Part shown: piece after piece, positions 22,711 to 34,412 of the stretch
Layout: each line of letters opens with the position of its first letter
How positions within the stretch are numbered: the stretch's first letter is position 1
DNA from: Triglochin maritima
Taxonomy: Eukaryota; Streptophyta; Magnoliopsida; Alismatales; Juncaginaceae
NCBI GenBank assembly: GCA_963682175.1
Contig: OY821788.1
Span: forward strand, 14,712,001-14,776,000
Direction of reading: 5' to 3'
Length of the DNA: 64,000 nucleotides
The notes under the pieces: model-generated
What the model saw: only the letters and a program-made list of their open reading frames with translations
Databases searched by the model: none
Told to the model about the DNA's origin: nothing
Program-made: the position numbers and the translations under genes

Positions 22711-23664
22711 CAAAAAAGCCTATTTGATCTTTTCGAGTTTCGATTTCCCTACTCAAAAGAAACAATAGCTTTCATAATTCATCCACAACACATTCATGTA
22801 TTCATTCACCACACAACATTCATTCAAACAATAAACAAGTCCATACCAAAAGTTATAACTATATTGAAATTCAAGTTTTCAATTCGTAAAATAGAAAACT
22901 AAGTTTGGGAATGGTAAAAGTATACAAACAACACAAAACTATGCCGCCAAACCTTCGGTGCTTGCTCTGCCCTATGGTCCGTGATTGTCATCTCGTCTTG
23001 GCGGCAGTGGTGGTGTGCAAATGGATGTGATATTAATATGCTACACGTTACAATACATTATACATTAAAAGGATAGTACCTATAAACCTACTAAATGAAA
23101 TACACGTTAAAAATTTATGATTACAATACCTGATCATTATAACCCCTTCGCCATCAAAAAGTCGATGGTTGACTGCATGGTCGCGAGCTTGCTTTTTTCC
23201 ACCACTAGCTCGCTACTCACTCCCTTTAGCTCCTCACTCTCTTGGACACTTCGCTCAACTTCCATTCTAGCATTGAGCTTTGCTTGGGATGGCGTCCCAC
23301 GAGGTCCGTACATGTCTGTGGGAGTGACGAGATGGAGTACTTCCTCACACGTCCGTGCCCGTCATCCAAAAGAGTTCTGACCGAATCCTCGGCGGCAAGT
23401 GCCAAAGTGATAGAGGCCTGATAGATCGTCTCACCAGATCCTCGTAAAGGCTTTAATCTTCCTTTCAAGAAGAAAATATCACAAATTATAAATGAACGCA
23501 ACCAAAGAACATAAAATAATTGAACTTACAATCATTTGAAACTTACAATGACGACCGTTGCTTTTGGGTTCTTCTTGTCATGCAATTAGATGTACATATT
23601 TGTATGAGTAGGCTGAGGAATGTCCGAGTTTTCCGTACACTAGTGCAGAATGCACAATAGACGT

Positions 23665-25107
23665 TGATTGACATCATTTCATGCTTATATTTGTATCTTA
23701 TATCCATTATCTTACACCTAAGCAATGCTACGTGACGAGTTTTATGTTTAGTTTTCAGAAATAAAGAGGTTTGAAGAGAAGAGCCATGAAAGGACCCAAA
23801 AGCAGGAAAAAAGGACTTAATTGTGAGACCTGGGGACCAAGATGCAAGACAGAAGGACCTGATCGTAAGACAGAAGGACCTAAGAGCAAAACAGGAAACT
23901 CCACACCATCATGGGGAGTATTTTGTCAATTCGATTCGGGTCGGAGCTCCACTACACAAGTTAGATGCATCTAAGACCAAGAAACAATCCAAGGAAAGCC
24001 CACCAGAAGATCCAGACCGATCTGAAGCTAATAGGCCGCCAATTGGCGGTCTGGTTAAGCCCAGATCAGCCAAGCTTCTTGCTGGACTTGTATTATCATG
24101 TGTTTAGGCTATTTTTGGTATTGGTTTAGTCCCACATCGGGGGATTGTCCCGGATTAGTTTTTTCCATGCTTATAAATAGAACTCTTCACCTCCCATTGT
24201 ATCCATCTCTCTCTTTGGTGGCCACCTTCCCTACTAAGAGTGAAGCCTTGAAGCAAAACTCTGGTGGAGGAAGAGCTACTTGTAATTGAGTGAGTTAATA
24301 ATAGAAGTTTTCCTTTAATTGTGTTGTTTCTCTCTTAGTTTAATTTCCTTCCATATGCATGTTTGCTTATTTGTTTTGTTTTATGCTTCTTTAATATTTC
24401 TTGCTTGATTAGTATAACTTTCATTTCAGTATTATGTTTTCTTTTGCTAATATAGTTAGTGTAATGAGTAGTGAGTAGTTCCATCCCCATTTGGGGGGTG
24501 GAGAAATATGTGATATAATTATGTAGTGGTATTAAGTGTGTGTTATTTTTATCCCTTGAGCTTTATATGATTTCCATAACCATCTAATGGGTCTCCACTC
24601 TTATCTTTGATATGCTAATGCTCTTGAATGAAGCTTAGCTTATGCTTTGATTAGTGGACCTATTTTATGGGGAATGATAAGGTTAGGATATGGATGAAGT
24701 TAATATTGGAAACACAAGTTGAAGTGTATGAGCTCTTGTCGCCTTTACCTTAGCTAATGTCTTGTATGTTTTAATGATGTAGTGAAATCTTAATTCATGT
24801 GGAGGGAAAGTTGGATGTAGTTTTATGATTTCATACACTACATGTTGTGAAGAACTTAATGAACACACACACATACACTTCTTTATGTTCACATTATTTC
24901 TCTACCCCCTTTGGGGTTTAGTTTTATCGTTTCTTCTCCATCTCATTTCAGCTTTGTAGTGTAGTTTAGTGTAACCAACCTTTCTTCCCTTTCTTTACCT
25001 CTCGCCTTCGCACAAACCAAGTGTCGACACACCTCCCAGTGGACGACCCGTATTTGCCACCGCTTCAACGCGGCCGTGCACTTGCGGTTAAATATAAAAC
25101 GAGATCA
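23665..25107 (+). repeat. solo LTR J of an E-related Athila family
   Basis: Starts TGATTGACATC and ends ...AACGAGATCA, as E's LTRs do on the minus strand. It is flanked by the perfect TSD GACGT (23660-23664, 25108-25112), with no internal sequence, so it is a solo LTR left by LTR-LTR recombination. Compared with E it lacks the internal duplication that E has around 28220-28380. It is inserted 27 bp inside the left end of K. Confidence 0.92.
24034..24180 (+). promoter_or_regulatory. U3 promoter block of solo LTR J: palindrome, USE, TATA
   Basis: A palindrome (GGCCGCCAATTGGCGGTC, 24034-24051) is followed by an exact USE (GTCCCACATCG, 24129-24139), a 32-bp gap and TATAAATAG (24172-24180). Only one palindrome of the usual pair is recognisable. 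Confidence 0.7.
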
Positions 25108-25570
25108 GACGTCACTGAATAGACGTCGGATATAAAAACATCCAACATCTATAGGTATAGACGTTGGATGTTTGGACATCCGACGTCTATAGGTTTGTAT
25201 AAACGTCGGGTTTTTTAGTATAACCGACGTCTATACTTCCTGAAAGAAGAAAAATATTATTTATTTATTTTTTTGGATTTTTTTCGTATAAGAATTTATG
25301 TGGATTTATTTTGTATAAGAATTAATGCAATTTTTTGGGATTTATTTCGTGTAAGAATTTATGTGGATTTATTTTAGATAAGAATAATGTGAATTATTTG
25401 GATTGTTTTAAAAATAGTTACATCAATGTACCTATCACATGTGTGTATGGTCATATGAGTTGATGTTTAGTCCCACATTAGATAAAAAAATTTGTTGGTG
25501 GAGTTGAACTACACCACTCCTTTACTTCTAAATGGGAGTTGGGTACCACACCATACCACAATAGGCAAAT

Positions 25571-25620
<50 letters not shown>

Positions 25621-27040
25621 GGTCAAAAGATTGACACTTGGGGCAACTTGGGTTTAAGATGGTTGCAATGTTTTTTTACTACTTACCCATGTATAGACGT
25701 CGGTTGTATAGGGTAGCCGATGTCTATAGGATGTAATTTATTATTATTATTGTTATATAAATGTATAGACGTTGGACGTATAGCGTTGCCGACGTCTATA
25801 GGTTGTACGGTATGTATAGACGTTGGTCACCCTATATATCCAACGTCTATAGGTCGTAAAAGTTTAGTCCCACATCGGCCAAAACTTTTTGTTATTGTGG
25901 TTGATGTAATCCTCCAATCCTCTATAAACAAATGCAAATGAGTTTGGTCACTTGGGTGACTTGGGCTTGCTCTACACGGTTATTGGTCAAAATATTGGCA
26001 CTTGGGGCACTTGGGCGACTTCGGCTTGATTACTGTAGAGGTTGGGTGCTTGTTATAGGTTGTATAACAGGCGTAATGTTTTTGTTGAGTAAATTAAAGC
26101 TATAAAAGACGTCGGTCATATATAGTCGACGTCTATACACTGTACATTGTATAGACGTTGGTCGTATATAGCTAACGTCTATACACAAGGGTATAGGCGT
26201 TGGTGGAATATAAGTCACTTGGATCACAAAAATCCGACGTATATTGCTTTTTTCCACTAGTGGTAATCTGCAATACCATTGAAAATAACAATTTTATTAG
26301 TTTATATAAAAATGTATTGCATCTATAAGAAATTACGAATTGAAAATAAAATATTATCATATTCTCCCTATGTCGCACAACAGACTTCGTACCACACTGA
26401 TGTCGTATGATTAAATTTGCCCTTTTTTTGTTGGTATCACTCTTCTTCTACATCACAAAAAATGTAAAATTGTTGGTTTTTTCATCCAATGAATATAAAT
26501 TAACTAAAAACATTATAAATGCACCTTGAACACCTCGCTAGACCAGTAGAGCTGCAGAGTAGACCAATCCTCAAAGGAATTATACGGCGATCTAGCTGTC
26601 AATCTTGCTTCTCTCGTCTCAAAATCTACCACACCAAGGTACAATGGGTACTTGTTTCCGTTCCATTTTGTGTTCAGAGAGTCATAATCTTCGCATTGAA
26701 CCCCTCAAGAAGTATCATGTGTGCTTGTCAAAGACAAATCAAATTAGTATTCAATTCAAATCAATAATAATATAAATTTAGTGCGTATGTAATAGGATCG
26801 TTAACTACAACCATACCACATCTTCGTCCTTCTTTGGCACCAATCCAGTCTGAATAATGAGAAGGAAGTACGTATGACTTCCTGGCTTTCGTCCTGATGA
26901 AATTCTGAAAGCGTTCTGCGTTCTTTCCTCTCGGGACGCCCTCTGGTGTAAACTCGACCATACTCAAAAACTTCAGATGCTTCGTCCTCCAAGCTATATA
27001 AAACCATTGAGCCTCGGCAACATTCACACAATGACTAACC

Positions 27041-27604
27041 ATTGTGTGTCACTTGCTCTTTCTTTGGGCTCTCCAACATGAAATAGTTGCCCCGCTGGGA
27101 TACAAGTACAAATGGTTCTTCCGGCTTCAGATATTTATTCACGTTCACAATGTGAAGCCATATTCGTCACTTCTAATTGTGTTGTCCCGGCTAAGAATGG
27201 CGTACCACTTATGGGATTGTTATCTCGTGTTGTTGAGTAACTTTCTATTGTGACGGTCACAAATACTCCACAAATTTGGGTTTCTCTTTTGGACTCACAT
27301 CTCTCTGTTCAAAACCTAAACCCATTGATGATATATCCTGGTACATTCTTGCCACGGTGGTTGGAAGTCCTTGCCACGGTGTTTGGATCTCGAGCAAGCA
27401 CTTGGATTGCAGCATTTGATTGTTTTCTTTTTGAACAATCTCCCTGAACCAACCACTAAAGTTCTTATGTTGTGCTTTCGATAGTTATAGTCGATTATGA
27501 CGTACTCCTAGTCCCATGAAGTCATTGTAATGATTATAATGCCTACACTAGCCGAATCACATTGTTAACGATGAAATAATCACATTAAATAAATATCACC
27601 AAAG
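27041..27604 (-). pseudogene. CACTA Tnp2-type transposase, C-terminal part (DUF4216-like)
   Basis: Minus-strand reading in changing frames gives segments typical of the C-terminal region of plant Tnp2 transposases: YIINGFRF, a T/Q run before GVFVTV, TTRDNNPI, then DEYGFTL, EEPFVL-like and QRGNYFMLESPKKEQV-like stretches. Several frameshifts and stops are needed. It continues the transposase that is broken off at 46412 by solo LTR F and its passengers. Confidence 0.7.
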
Positions 27605-27911
27605 CAATATGATTAATATCATATCATGCACATATCCAGGTCATATATCCTCTATTTTGAGCCTAAGCAATGCTATGTAACGAGTTTTATGTTTAAGTTT
27701 CAGGAATAAGCAAGTTTAAGAAGAAGACACAAAAAAGACTAAAACACGAGAGAAAGGACTGATTTGTGAGACTTGTGGACATATCTGCAAGAGGGAAGAA
27801 CCTGGACGTAAGCTAGAAGGACCAAATAGAAAACTGAGAAACTTCACGTCATCATGAGGAGTATTTTGGCAATTAGATTTAGGACAATACTTAAATAACC
27901 AACTAGGGTGC

Positions 27912-29455
27912 TGATTGATCGTTTTATATTTAACCGCAAGTGCACGGCCGCGTTGAAGCGGTGGCAAATACGGGTTGTCCACTGGGAGGTGTGTCGACAC
28001 TTGGTTTGTGCGAAGGCGAGAGGTAAAGAAAGGGAAGAAAGGTTGGTTACACTAAACTACACTAAGATGCAAATGGAAATGGAGATAAGCAATAAACTAA
28101 GCCCCAAAGGGGGTAGAGAGATGATGTGAACATAAAGATGTGTGTGTGATGTGTGTGTAATTAAGCTCCTCACAACATGTAGTGCATGAAATCATAAAAC
28201 TACATCCAACTTTGCCTCTACATGAATTAAGATTTTACTACATCATTAAAACATACAAGACAATAATTGGAATGAAGCTAAATGAACTCAAGTATAAAGA
28301 CTAGACCCTACTATGCCTCCACATGAATTAAGATAAGACTACATCATTAAAACATACAAGACATTAGCTAAGGTAAAGGCAACAAGAGTTCACACACTAC
28401 AAATTGTGTTTCCAATATTAATTCCTATCCATATCCTAACCTTATCATTCCCCATAAAATAGATCCACTAATCAAAGCATAAGCTAAGCTTCATTCAAGA
28501 GCATTAGCATATAAAAGATAAGAGTGGAGACCCATTAGATGGTTATGGAAATCATTTAAAGCTCAAGGGATAAAAATAACACACACTTAATACACTACAT
28601 TATTATATGACATATTTCTCCACCCCCCAAATGGGGATGGAACTACTCACTACTCATTACACTAACTATATTAACAAAAGCAAGCATAATACTGAAATGA
28701 AATTTATACTAATCAAGCAAGAAATATTAAAGAAGCATAAAACAAAACAAACAAGACCACATGCATATGGAAGGAAATTAAACTAAGAGAGAAACAACAC
28801 AATTAAAAGAAAACTTCTATTATTAACTCACTCAATTACAAGTAGCTCTTCCTCCACCAGAGTTTTGCTTCAAGGCTTCACTCTTAGTAGGGAAGGTGGC
28901 CACCAAAGAGAGAGATGGATACAATGGGAGGTGAAGAGTTCTATTTATAAGCATGGAAAAAGCTAATCCGGGACAATCCCCCGATGTGGGACTAAACCAA
29001 TACCAAAAATAACCTAAACGAACATTAATACAAGTCCAGGAGAAGTTGGGGCGGATCTGGCATGATCCAGACCGCCAATTGGCGGCCTATAAAGCCCAGA
29101 TCCGTCTGGGTCTTCTGGTGGGCTTTCCTTGAAGTGTGTCTTGGTCTTGGATGCATCTACTCGGTTGTTGGAGCTCCGACCCGAATCGAATTGGCAAAAT
29201 ACTCCCCATGATGGTGTGGAGTATTCTGTTTTGCTCTTAGGTCCTTCTGTCTTGCAATCAGGTCCTTCTTCCTTGCATCTTGGTCCCCAGATCTCACAAT
29301 TCAGTCCTTTTTCCCAGCTTTTGGGTCCTTTTATGCTTCATCTCTTCAAACCTATTTATTCCTGAAAACTAAACATAAAACTCGTGACATAGCATTGTTT
29401 AGGTGAAAGATAATGGATATAAGATACAAATATAAGCATGAAATGATGTCAATCA
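27912..29455 (-). repeat. 3' LTR of element E
   Basis: Pairs with 43842-45385. It contains a direct duplication of roughly 95 bp (28220-28380, repeating CATGAATTAAGAT...ACATACAAGACA) absent from relative J. The U5 hairpin CCGC-GTTGAA-GCGG is at 27948-27961. Confidence 0.95.
28941..29087 (-). promoter_or_regulatory. U3 promoter block of E 3' LTR
   Basis: Palindrome GACCGCCAATTGGCGGCC (29070-29087), exact USE on the minus strand (28982-28992), a 32-bp gap, then TATAAATAG (28941-28949). Confidence 0.72.
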
Positions 29456-30990
29456 AATACCCCCACACCTAAGTTTTTGCTAGTCCCGAGCAAAACAAAG
29501 AAAGAGAAAAGTAAACGAGAAACAAGAAATCCTAACTCACTTTCGTAGGAATCACGGTTGCACTTAGCACCTGCAACAAGCCGTTAAACCTCTTTGTTGC
29601 CAAGGAGGAGTGTTGTCTCCTGAGGGTTTTCAGTGGATATACCCACAAAATCCGAACAAGATGCATTATTCAATCTAGACCTCGACTCGTTGGAAATATT
29701 TTGTCGATCCATGGACGCGGTAATCCTACGGGCTGACTCTATATAGGTAATCAGTCCACACCTAGCCTAATAAACCATTCGTGCAAGTTAAATAAGGAAT
29801 TAAGTAAAAGACATGGACAACCTCAAGATCCTCAAGTGATACAAAGTGTAAGGTCCATTAAGGTTCTTATTTGCATTACCATTTTTTTTCTTTTTGTTTC
29901 TTTTCACAACAATTTTTTTTCTTTTTATTAGTTGGAGCTTCATTCTCTCAGGGTCAGGTTTCGTGCATCATTGCCCATGAGGACTTACACTATCACGTAC
30001 ACCTTTCCCCAAATCTCCACATAGGGAAATCCCTACCACCCGTGTAACGGGAGTTCGGTCGGCGCATCCCAAGTCAGATGACTCGAAAGCACCAGGCACA
30101 AAGTCCCCTCAGACCTAGTTTCCCGAGTGATAAGAGTCGTGCGAGAAAAGAGAACATCTACTCACTTATTTCTTATCTACACATGAACCAAAACCCCTAC
30201 ACTAATGTCTCACAACAAGATTAAGAGGGTCCTTGACTACAACAAACTTCCTAAATTAACAAACACGAATTATTGACTCACTAGGTTCAGGGTGGACTTC
30301 TTTGAATGTTTGAGCACTGAAACCCTATGATTACTCACCCCCAAAGGAAAACTGGGGTGCATCCTAACGACTCGATAAATCCTAAAGCCACGTACTAGAT
30401 ATCCTAATGCATCAAGTTCAAGACAATTTTGGGAGCTTTCTTTTTACTTTGCCTCTCAACGGTTTTGCACATGCTAAACACACGCAAAACCCACAAAACA
30501 TTTTCTTTCGCAAACACATGAAGATTTTGAAAGAAATGTGGAAATTTTAAAGCATTAGGCAAGCAAAAGAAGACAAGTCACCCAAGGATCATGGCAAGCA
30601 GATATATCGATATTAAATGCAGCACACTAACATGACCCTAAAAATGCAAACAAAAGAAAGCAAAATCAAAAGAAAAGACTCGACTATGTACACACGTAAA
30701 ACACCCCCCACACCTACTTCATGCATTGTCCTCAATGAATGTGAGCAAGATACTACATGGATTTATGCATGAGAAAGGAGAGATCTCACCAACATGAAGT
30801 ACAAAGGGAAGTTCAAGGTCATGTTGATGGACACAAACCCGAATTCCCTCAAAACCTGTGAGATGCTAAAGAAAGGATACAAATACGTGAAAGAATTGGG
30901 GCCCAAATACACAAGGGTTGGGGCTCACAACAATCGATGCTCACTGAAGGAGTCTTTTTTTTTACAACAATAGGCTTCCATTTCCATATC
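29456..30990 (-). other. 3' noncoding region of E with two polypurine tracts
   Basis: Homologous to A's 3' region. The 3' PPT is at 29456-29472, the stem-loop module begins at 29554-29584, conserved blocks follow around 29940-30130, and the internal purine tract at 30701-30717 is preceded by hairpin CATTG-TCCT-CAATG (30724-30737). No env-like or other protein is evident. Confidence 0.78.
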
Positions 30991-32992
30991 TCACGGGACA
31001 TCAAATGGGAACCCACCATCTCTCGAGCCAGAAATGCGCATGCAAGGGCTCGCAACATACACAACAGAATTGCTCGACCACCTGACACCCTTATAAGCAT
31101 TGTGGTCGGTTGATGCCTCTTTAGGGTTAGCAAAAGAGGAGGCATGAACGAGAGGTGAACCTCTATCAGGTATAAGGGTATCAGGTGGTTGAATCTTAAG
31201 CCACATGGGGTCCATAGCAGATACAGAATGAAGAGCATGTGGCCAAGAGGCCATAAAAATAGTATCTTGTGGCTCAAAAGGATGTGGCTCAAGGGCCACG
31301 TGGTCAAAAAGAAGTGGCTCAAGGGCCACATGATCAGAAGAATGTGGCTCAAGGGACACAAGATCAGAAGAATGTGGCTCAAGGGCCACAAGATCAGAAG
31401 AATGTGGCTCAAGGGCCACGTGATCAAAACATAAGGCACCTTGTTGTGGCAGCCCGGGTGAAACATCTTCACCACCTTCAGGATCTTCATCGAACAATTC
31501 TCTGAAGTACTTGAAGGTGCCCTCAACTTCAATCTCATCCAAGCCCTGGATAAGGTTGACCTCAACAGGGTCATTGAAGGCACCTGGCTTCTTGCCAATG
31601 GTGAAGATGTTGAAATCAGCACATTGACTACCATAAGTCAAGCGCATCAGACCATTGCGACAATTGATCAAGGCATTGGAAGTCGCAAGAAATGGTTGCC
31701 CCAGAATGACAGGAATTTGTCCAATTGGGTTTGGCACAGGTTCAGTATCCAAGACAAAGAAGTCGACTGGATAAATGAACTCTCCCACTTTGATCAGCAC
31801 ATCTTCCACCACACCCCTCGGTTTCTTCATAGACCTATCAGCCAATTGAAGAGTGGTCTTTGTTTGTTTGAGGTCTCCAAGACCGAGGTGGACGTAGACA
31901 GAATATGGCAGAAGATTAACAGATGCACCAAGGTCCAATAAGGCCCGATGTATGGACACATCACCAATCACACAAGAGATAGTAGGACAGCCAGGGTCCT
32001 TGTACTTGACTTGCATGGGTTGTGCCAACAAGGAACTCACGTTAGCCGCAAGAAAAGCTTTCTTGGGAACATGAGTTTTTCTCTTCTTGGTGCATAAGTC
32101 CTTGAGAACCTTGGCATAAGGTGGCATTTGCTGAATCACCTCCAAAAGAGGGATATTCACCTTAACCTGCCGAAACATCTCAAGCATCTTGTCATGCTGA
32201 TCAGAGGTTTTCTTTTTAAGGCGCTCAGGGAATGGCGCCTTTGGGGCATAAGGATGCGAAGGCACCCCAGAATTCAGGTCCAAAGAAACATGAGTGGGGA
32301 CCTCAGAATCTGGTTCCTTCGACACAAGAGGAGACAAGGGGACCTCAGGGTTCGGCCCCTTTGTCGAAGGAAATGTAGAAACAACCTCAGGATCTGGCTC
32401 CTTCCTGGAAGTATTTGTGGAGGGAGCCTCAGGATCCGGCTCCCTCAAAGATGGTGATGACAAAGAAGGTACCCCAATGTGGTTATCCACCTCCTTACCA
32501 GACCTCAAAGTATGAATCACATTAATATGATGGGTCGGTTCAGAGGTGGCATGAGGTAAAGGTGTCCTTCCTTGAGAATGGGTACCCCGAGGATTCACCT
32601 CAGGTTGACTCGGGAACTGACATTTCTCGCGTTCATGGAGTTGATGAGCAACCTGGCTAACCTGCATTTCCAAAGCCTTGACTGTACTTTGCAACGCTTG
32701 AAAGGTCGGATCACAAGAAGGGTCCTTAGGGTCAACCCGCTGGGGTGGTGGAGTCTGGTTGGAATAACCCGACGATGAGGCATGAGCAGGTTGGTAATTT
32801 TGGTGCTGCGACCTTTGATGTGGGGGTTGGTAGGTCGCCGATGGGCGTGGAGGTTGATAAGGTGGAGGTTGAGGTTGAGCGTGCGAGCTCTGACCGTGGC
32901 CTCCACTAGACCCCCAAGAGAAGTTAGGATGGTTACGCCATCCCGGGTTATAGGAATGACTGTACGGGTCGTTTCGGGGCCTTTGTTGATAC
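30991..32992 (-). pseudogene. gag: gag-protease of element E, C-terminal part after the C insertion
   Basis: One long frame of 667 codons. It starts just after the break with RNDPYSHSYNPGWRNHPNFSW-type sequence and continues with a P/Q-rich linker, acidic E-P-D-P-E repeats, PKAPFPERLKKK, the protease (LLDLGASVNLLPYS; VILGQPFLATS with Q where relatives have R), and a C-terminal tail with a 10-residue repeat. It ends FPFDVP and a stop at 30991, matching the FSFDVP end of A and C. The N-terminal part is at 41614-42656. The overlapping frame 30849-31634 is a shadow of the tail repeat. Confidence 0.92.
31255..31440 (-). repeat. 30-bp minisatellite in the gag tail of E
   Basis: About five copies of a 30-bp unit containing GTGGCTCAAGGGCCAC, itself an inverted repeat (GTGGC/GCCAC). 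In the gag frame it encodes a 10-residue repeat of the form DHVALEPHSS. The outermost copies are the most diverged. Confidence 0.85.
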
Positions 32993-32997
32993 ATCGC

Positions 32998-34412
32998 TGA
33001 TTGACATCATTTCATGCTCATATTTGTATCTTATATCCATTATCTTTCACCTAAATAATGCTATGTTACGAGTTTTATGTTTAGTTTTCAGGAATAAATA
33101 GGTTTGAAGAGATGAAGCATAAAAGGACCCAAAAGCTGGGAAAAAGGACTGAATTGTGAGATCTGTGGACCAAGATGCAAGGAAGAAGGACCTGAATGCA
33201 AGACCGAAGGACCTAAGAGCAAAACAGAATACTCCTCACCATCATGGGGAGTATTTTGGCAATTCTATTCGGGTCGGAGCTCCAACATGCAAAATAGATG
33301 CATCAAATACCAACAAAGCCTTCCAGAAAAGCCCACAAGAAATTCCAGAGCGATCCGGACACTGTAGACCGCTAATTAGCGGTCCAAGACCGCTAATTGG
33401 CGGTCACTTTTGGCCCAAATGCGCTCAAATTTCTCCTGGACTTGTATTAATGTTCGTTTAGGCTATTTTTGGTGTTTGTTTAGTCCCACATCGGGGGATT
33501 GTCCCGGTTTGCCTTTTTCCATGGCTATAAATAGAACTCTTCACCTTCCATTGTAATCACTCCATATTTTAAGTGGTTATTCTTCCTACTAGAAGTGAGG
33601 CCTTGAAGCACACACTAAAGTAGGAGGATGTTACTTTTAATGTGAGTCATTTTATCAATAAAGTTTTGTGATTATTTCATTGTTTGTTTTATGCTTCTTT
33701 TATTGTTTGTGCATGTTTTAGTTTAATCGTCTTTTAATTCTAGCTTAGTTTTAATATGCTTTCTTTCCATAGTTTAATAATTAGTGTAATGTTTAGTGAG
33801 TAGTTCCATCCCCTTTGGGGGGTGGAGTAGATGTACATACATGCATTAGAGAATGGGATGAATGCTTTAATTTCAATGTGTTGATTAAACATGAATGTAT
33901 GCTTGCTTGTTTAGGATAGAATTTATAACTTGATGAGTTTTGCCAAAATGATTAGACACCTCTCATGCTTGTTTAGGTTCTGAATAAACACCTTGCATAT
34001 GTAAATGTTAATTAACTAAGTTGGTGAATAGATTGATAGGTTTTGCCATAACATTTAGACACTTCCTATGCTTGATAAATACCACCTTCATGTGCTTAAA
34101 GAATGTATTCTACACCCACCTCTTTGCATGTGTGCACTCACTCCACCCCTTAGGGGTTTTTCCCATTTCTGTATTCCAGCACTTCTATTTTGTTCTTAGC
34201 TTAGTTTTTATTTGATCGTTTATTTCTTTGTTTCGCATTTCGTACTTCTTAGCGTAGTTTAGTGTAGAGTAGCGTAACCAACTCTCTTCTCCATTATTTT
34301 CGCCACTTGATTTCGTGCAAACAAGAGGCTGCTCACCTCCCTGAGGACGACCCGTACTTGCCACCGCTTCATCACGGTCGTGCACTTGCGGTTTTAAATA
34401 AAACGTTCAACA
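32998..34412 (+). repeat. 5' LTR of element C
   Basis: 1415 bp, starting TGATTGACATC and ending AAACGTTCAACA. The U3 promoter block is at 33367-33534. The U5 hairpin at 34064-34077-equivalent position 34364-34377 (CCGC-TTCATC-ACGG) has lost one pair relative to the 3' LTR. Confidence 0.96.
33367..33534 (+). promoter_or_regulatory. U3 promoter block of C: paired palindromes, snRNA-type USE, TATA box
   Basis: A perfect 18-bp palindrome GACCGCTAATTAGCGGTC (33367-33384) and a near-perfect copy (33388-33405) have centres 21 bp apart. An exact USE (GTCCCACATCG, 33483-33493) and TATAAATAG (33526-33534) are separated by 32 bp. Between them lies a further partial dyad, GGGGGATTGTCCC. Confidence 0.78.

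Larger units (their letters stand above)
23638..26262. mobile_element. non-autonomous CACTA element K
   Basis: It starts CACTAGTGCAGAA and ends ...TTCCACTAGTG, so both ends carry CACTA termini, and it is flanked by the 3-bp duplication GTA (23635-23637 and 26263-26265). Inside are many inverted copies of TATAGACGTCGG (25108-25245, 25685-25860, 26105-26245), typical subterminal repeats. There is no transposase. Without solo LTR J it is about 1.2 kb. It contains an (AT)n run at 25574-25617 and two GTCCCACAT motifs (25472 and 25867-25877). It must have been mobilised by another CACTA transposase. Confidence 0.88.
22950..27040 (-). pseudogene. probable second CACTA open reading frame of L, split by element K
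   Basis: Remnant coding sequence on the minus strand downstream of the transposase, in two parts: 26263-27040 (frame 26761-27042 open, with KNAERFQNFIRTKARKSY; a further stretch near 26530-26690) and 22950-23637 (frame 23226-23501, with GHGRVRKYSISSLPQ, then a heptad-like ELVVEKSKLATMQSTIDFL end). The GRVR segment and coiled-coil tail resemble the second protein of plant CACTA elements (transposase_24 group), but this is a weak match from memory. Introns or stops break the frame. Confidence 0.35.

Noticed and set aside
25574..25617. The (AT)n run in K, and similar runs at 3415-3467 and 49488-49505, as regulatory elements.
   Set aside because: They are simple-sequence microsatellites absent from the matching place in related copies.
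31255..31440. A CRISPR-like array of regularly spaced repeats.
   Set aside because: The units are contiguous, without spacers, and lie in frame within a gag gene; this is plant DNA.
30849..31634. 261-codon open frame on the minus strand.
   Set aside because: It overlaps E's gag tail in another frame. Its leucine-rich repeats are the shadow of the 30-bp minisatellite.
33483..33534. A true U-snRNA gene promoter (USE plus TATA).
   Set aside because: The motif pair is inside LTRs in every case and no snRNA-like sequence follows. It is better read as the retroelement's own promoter.
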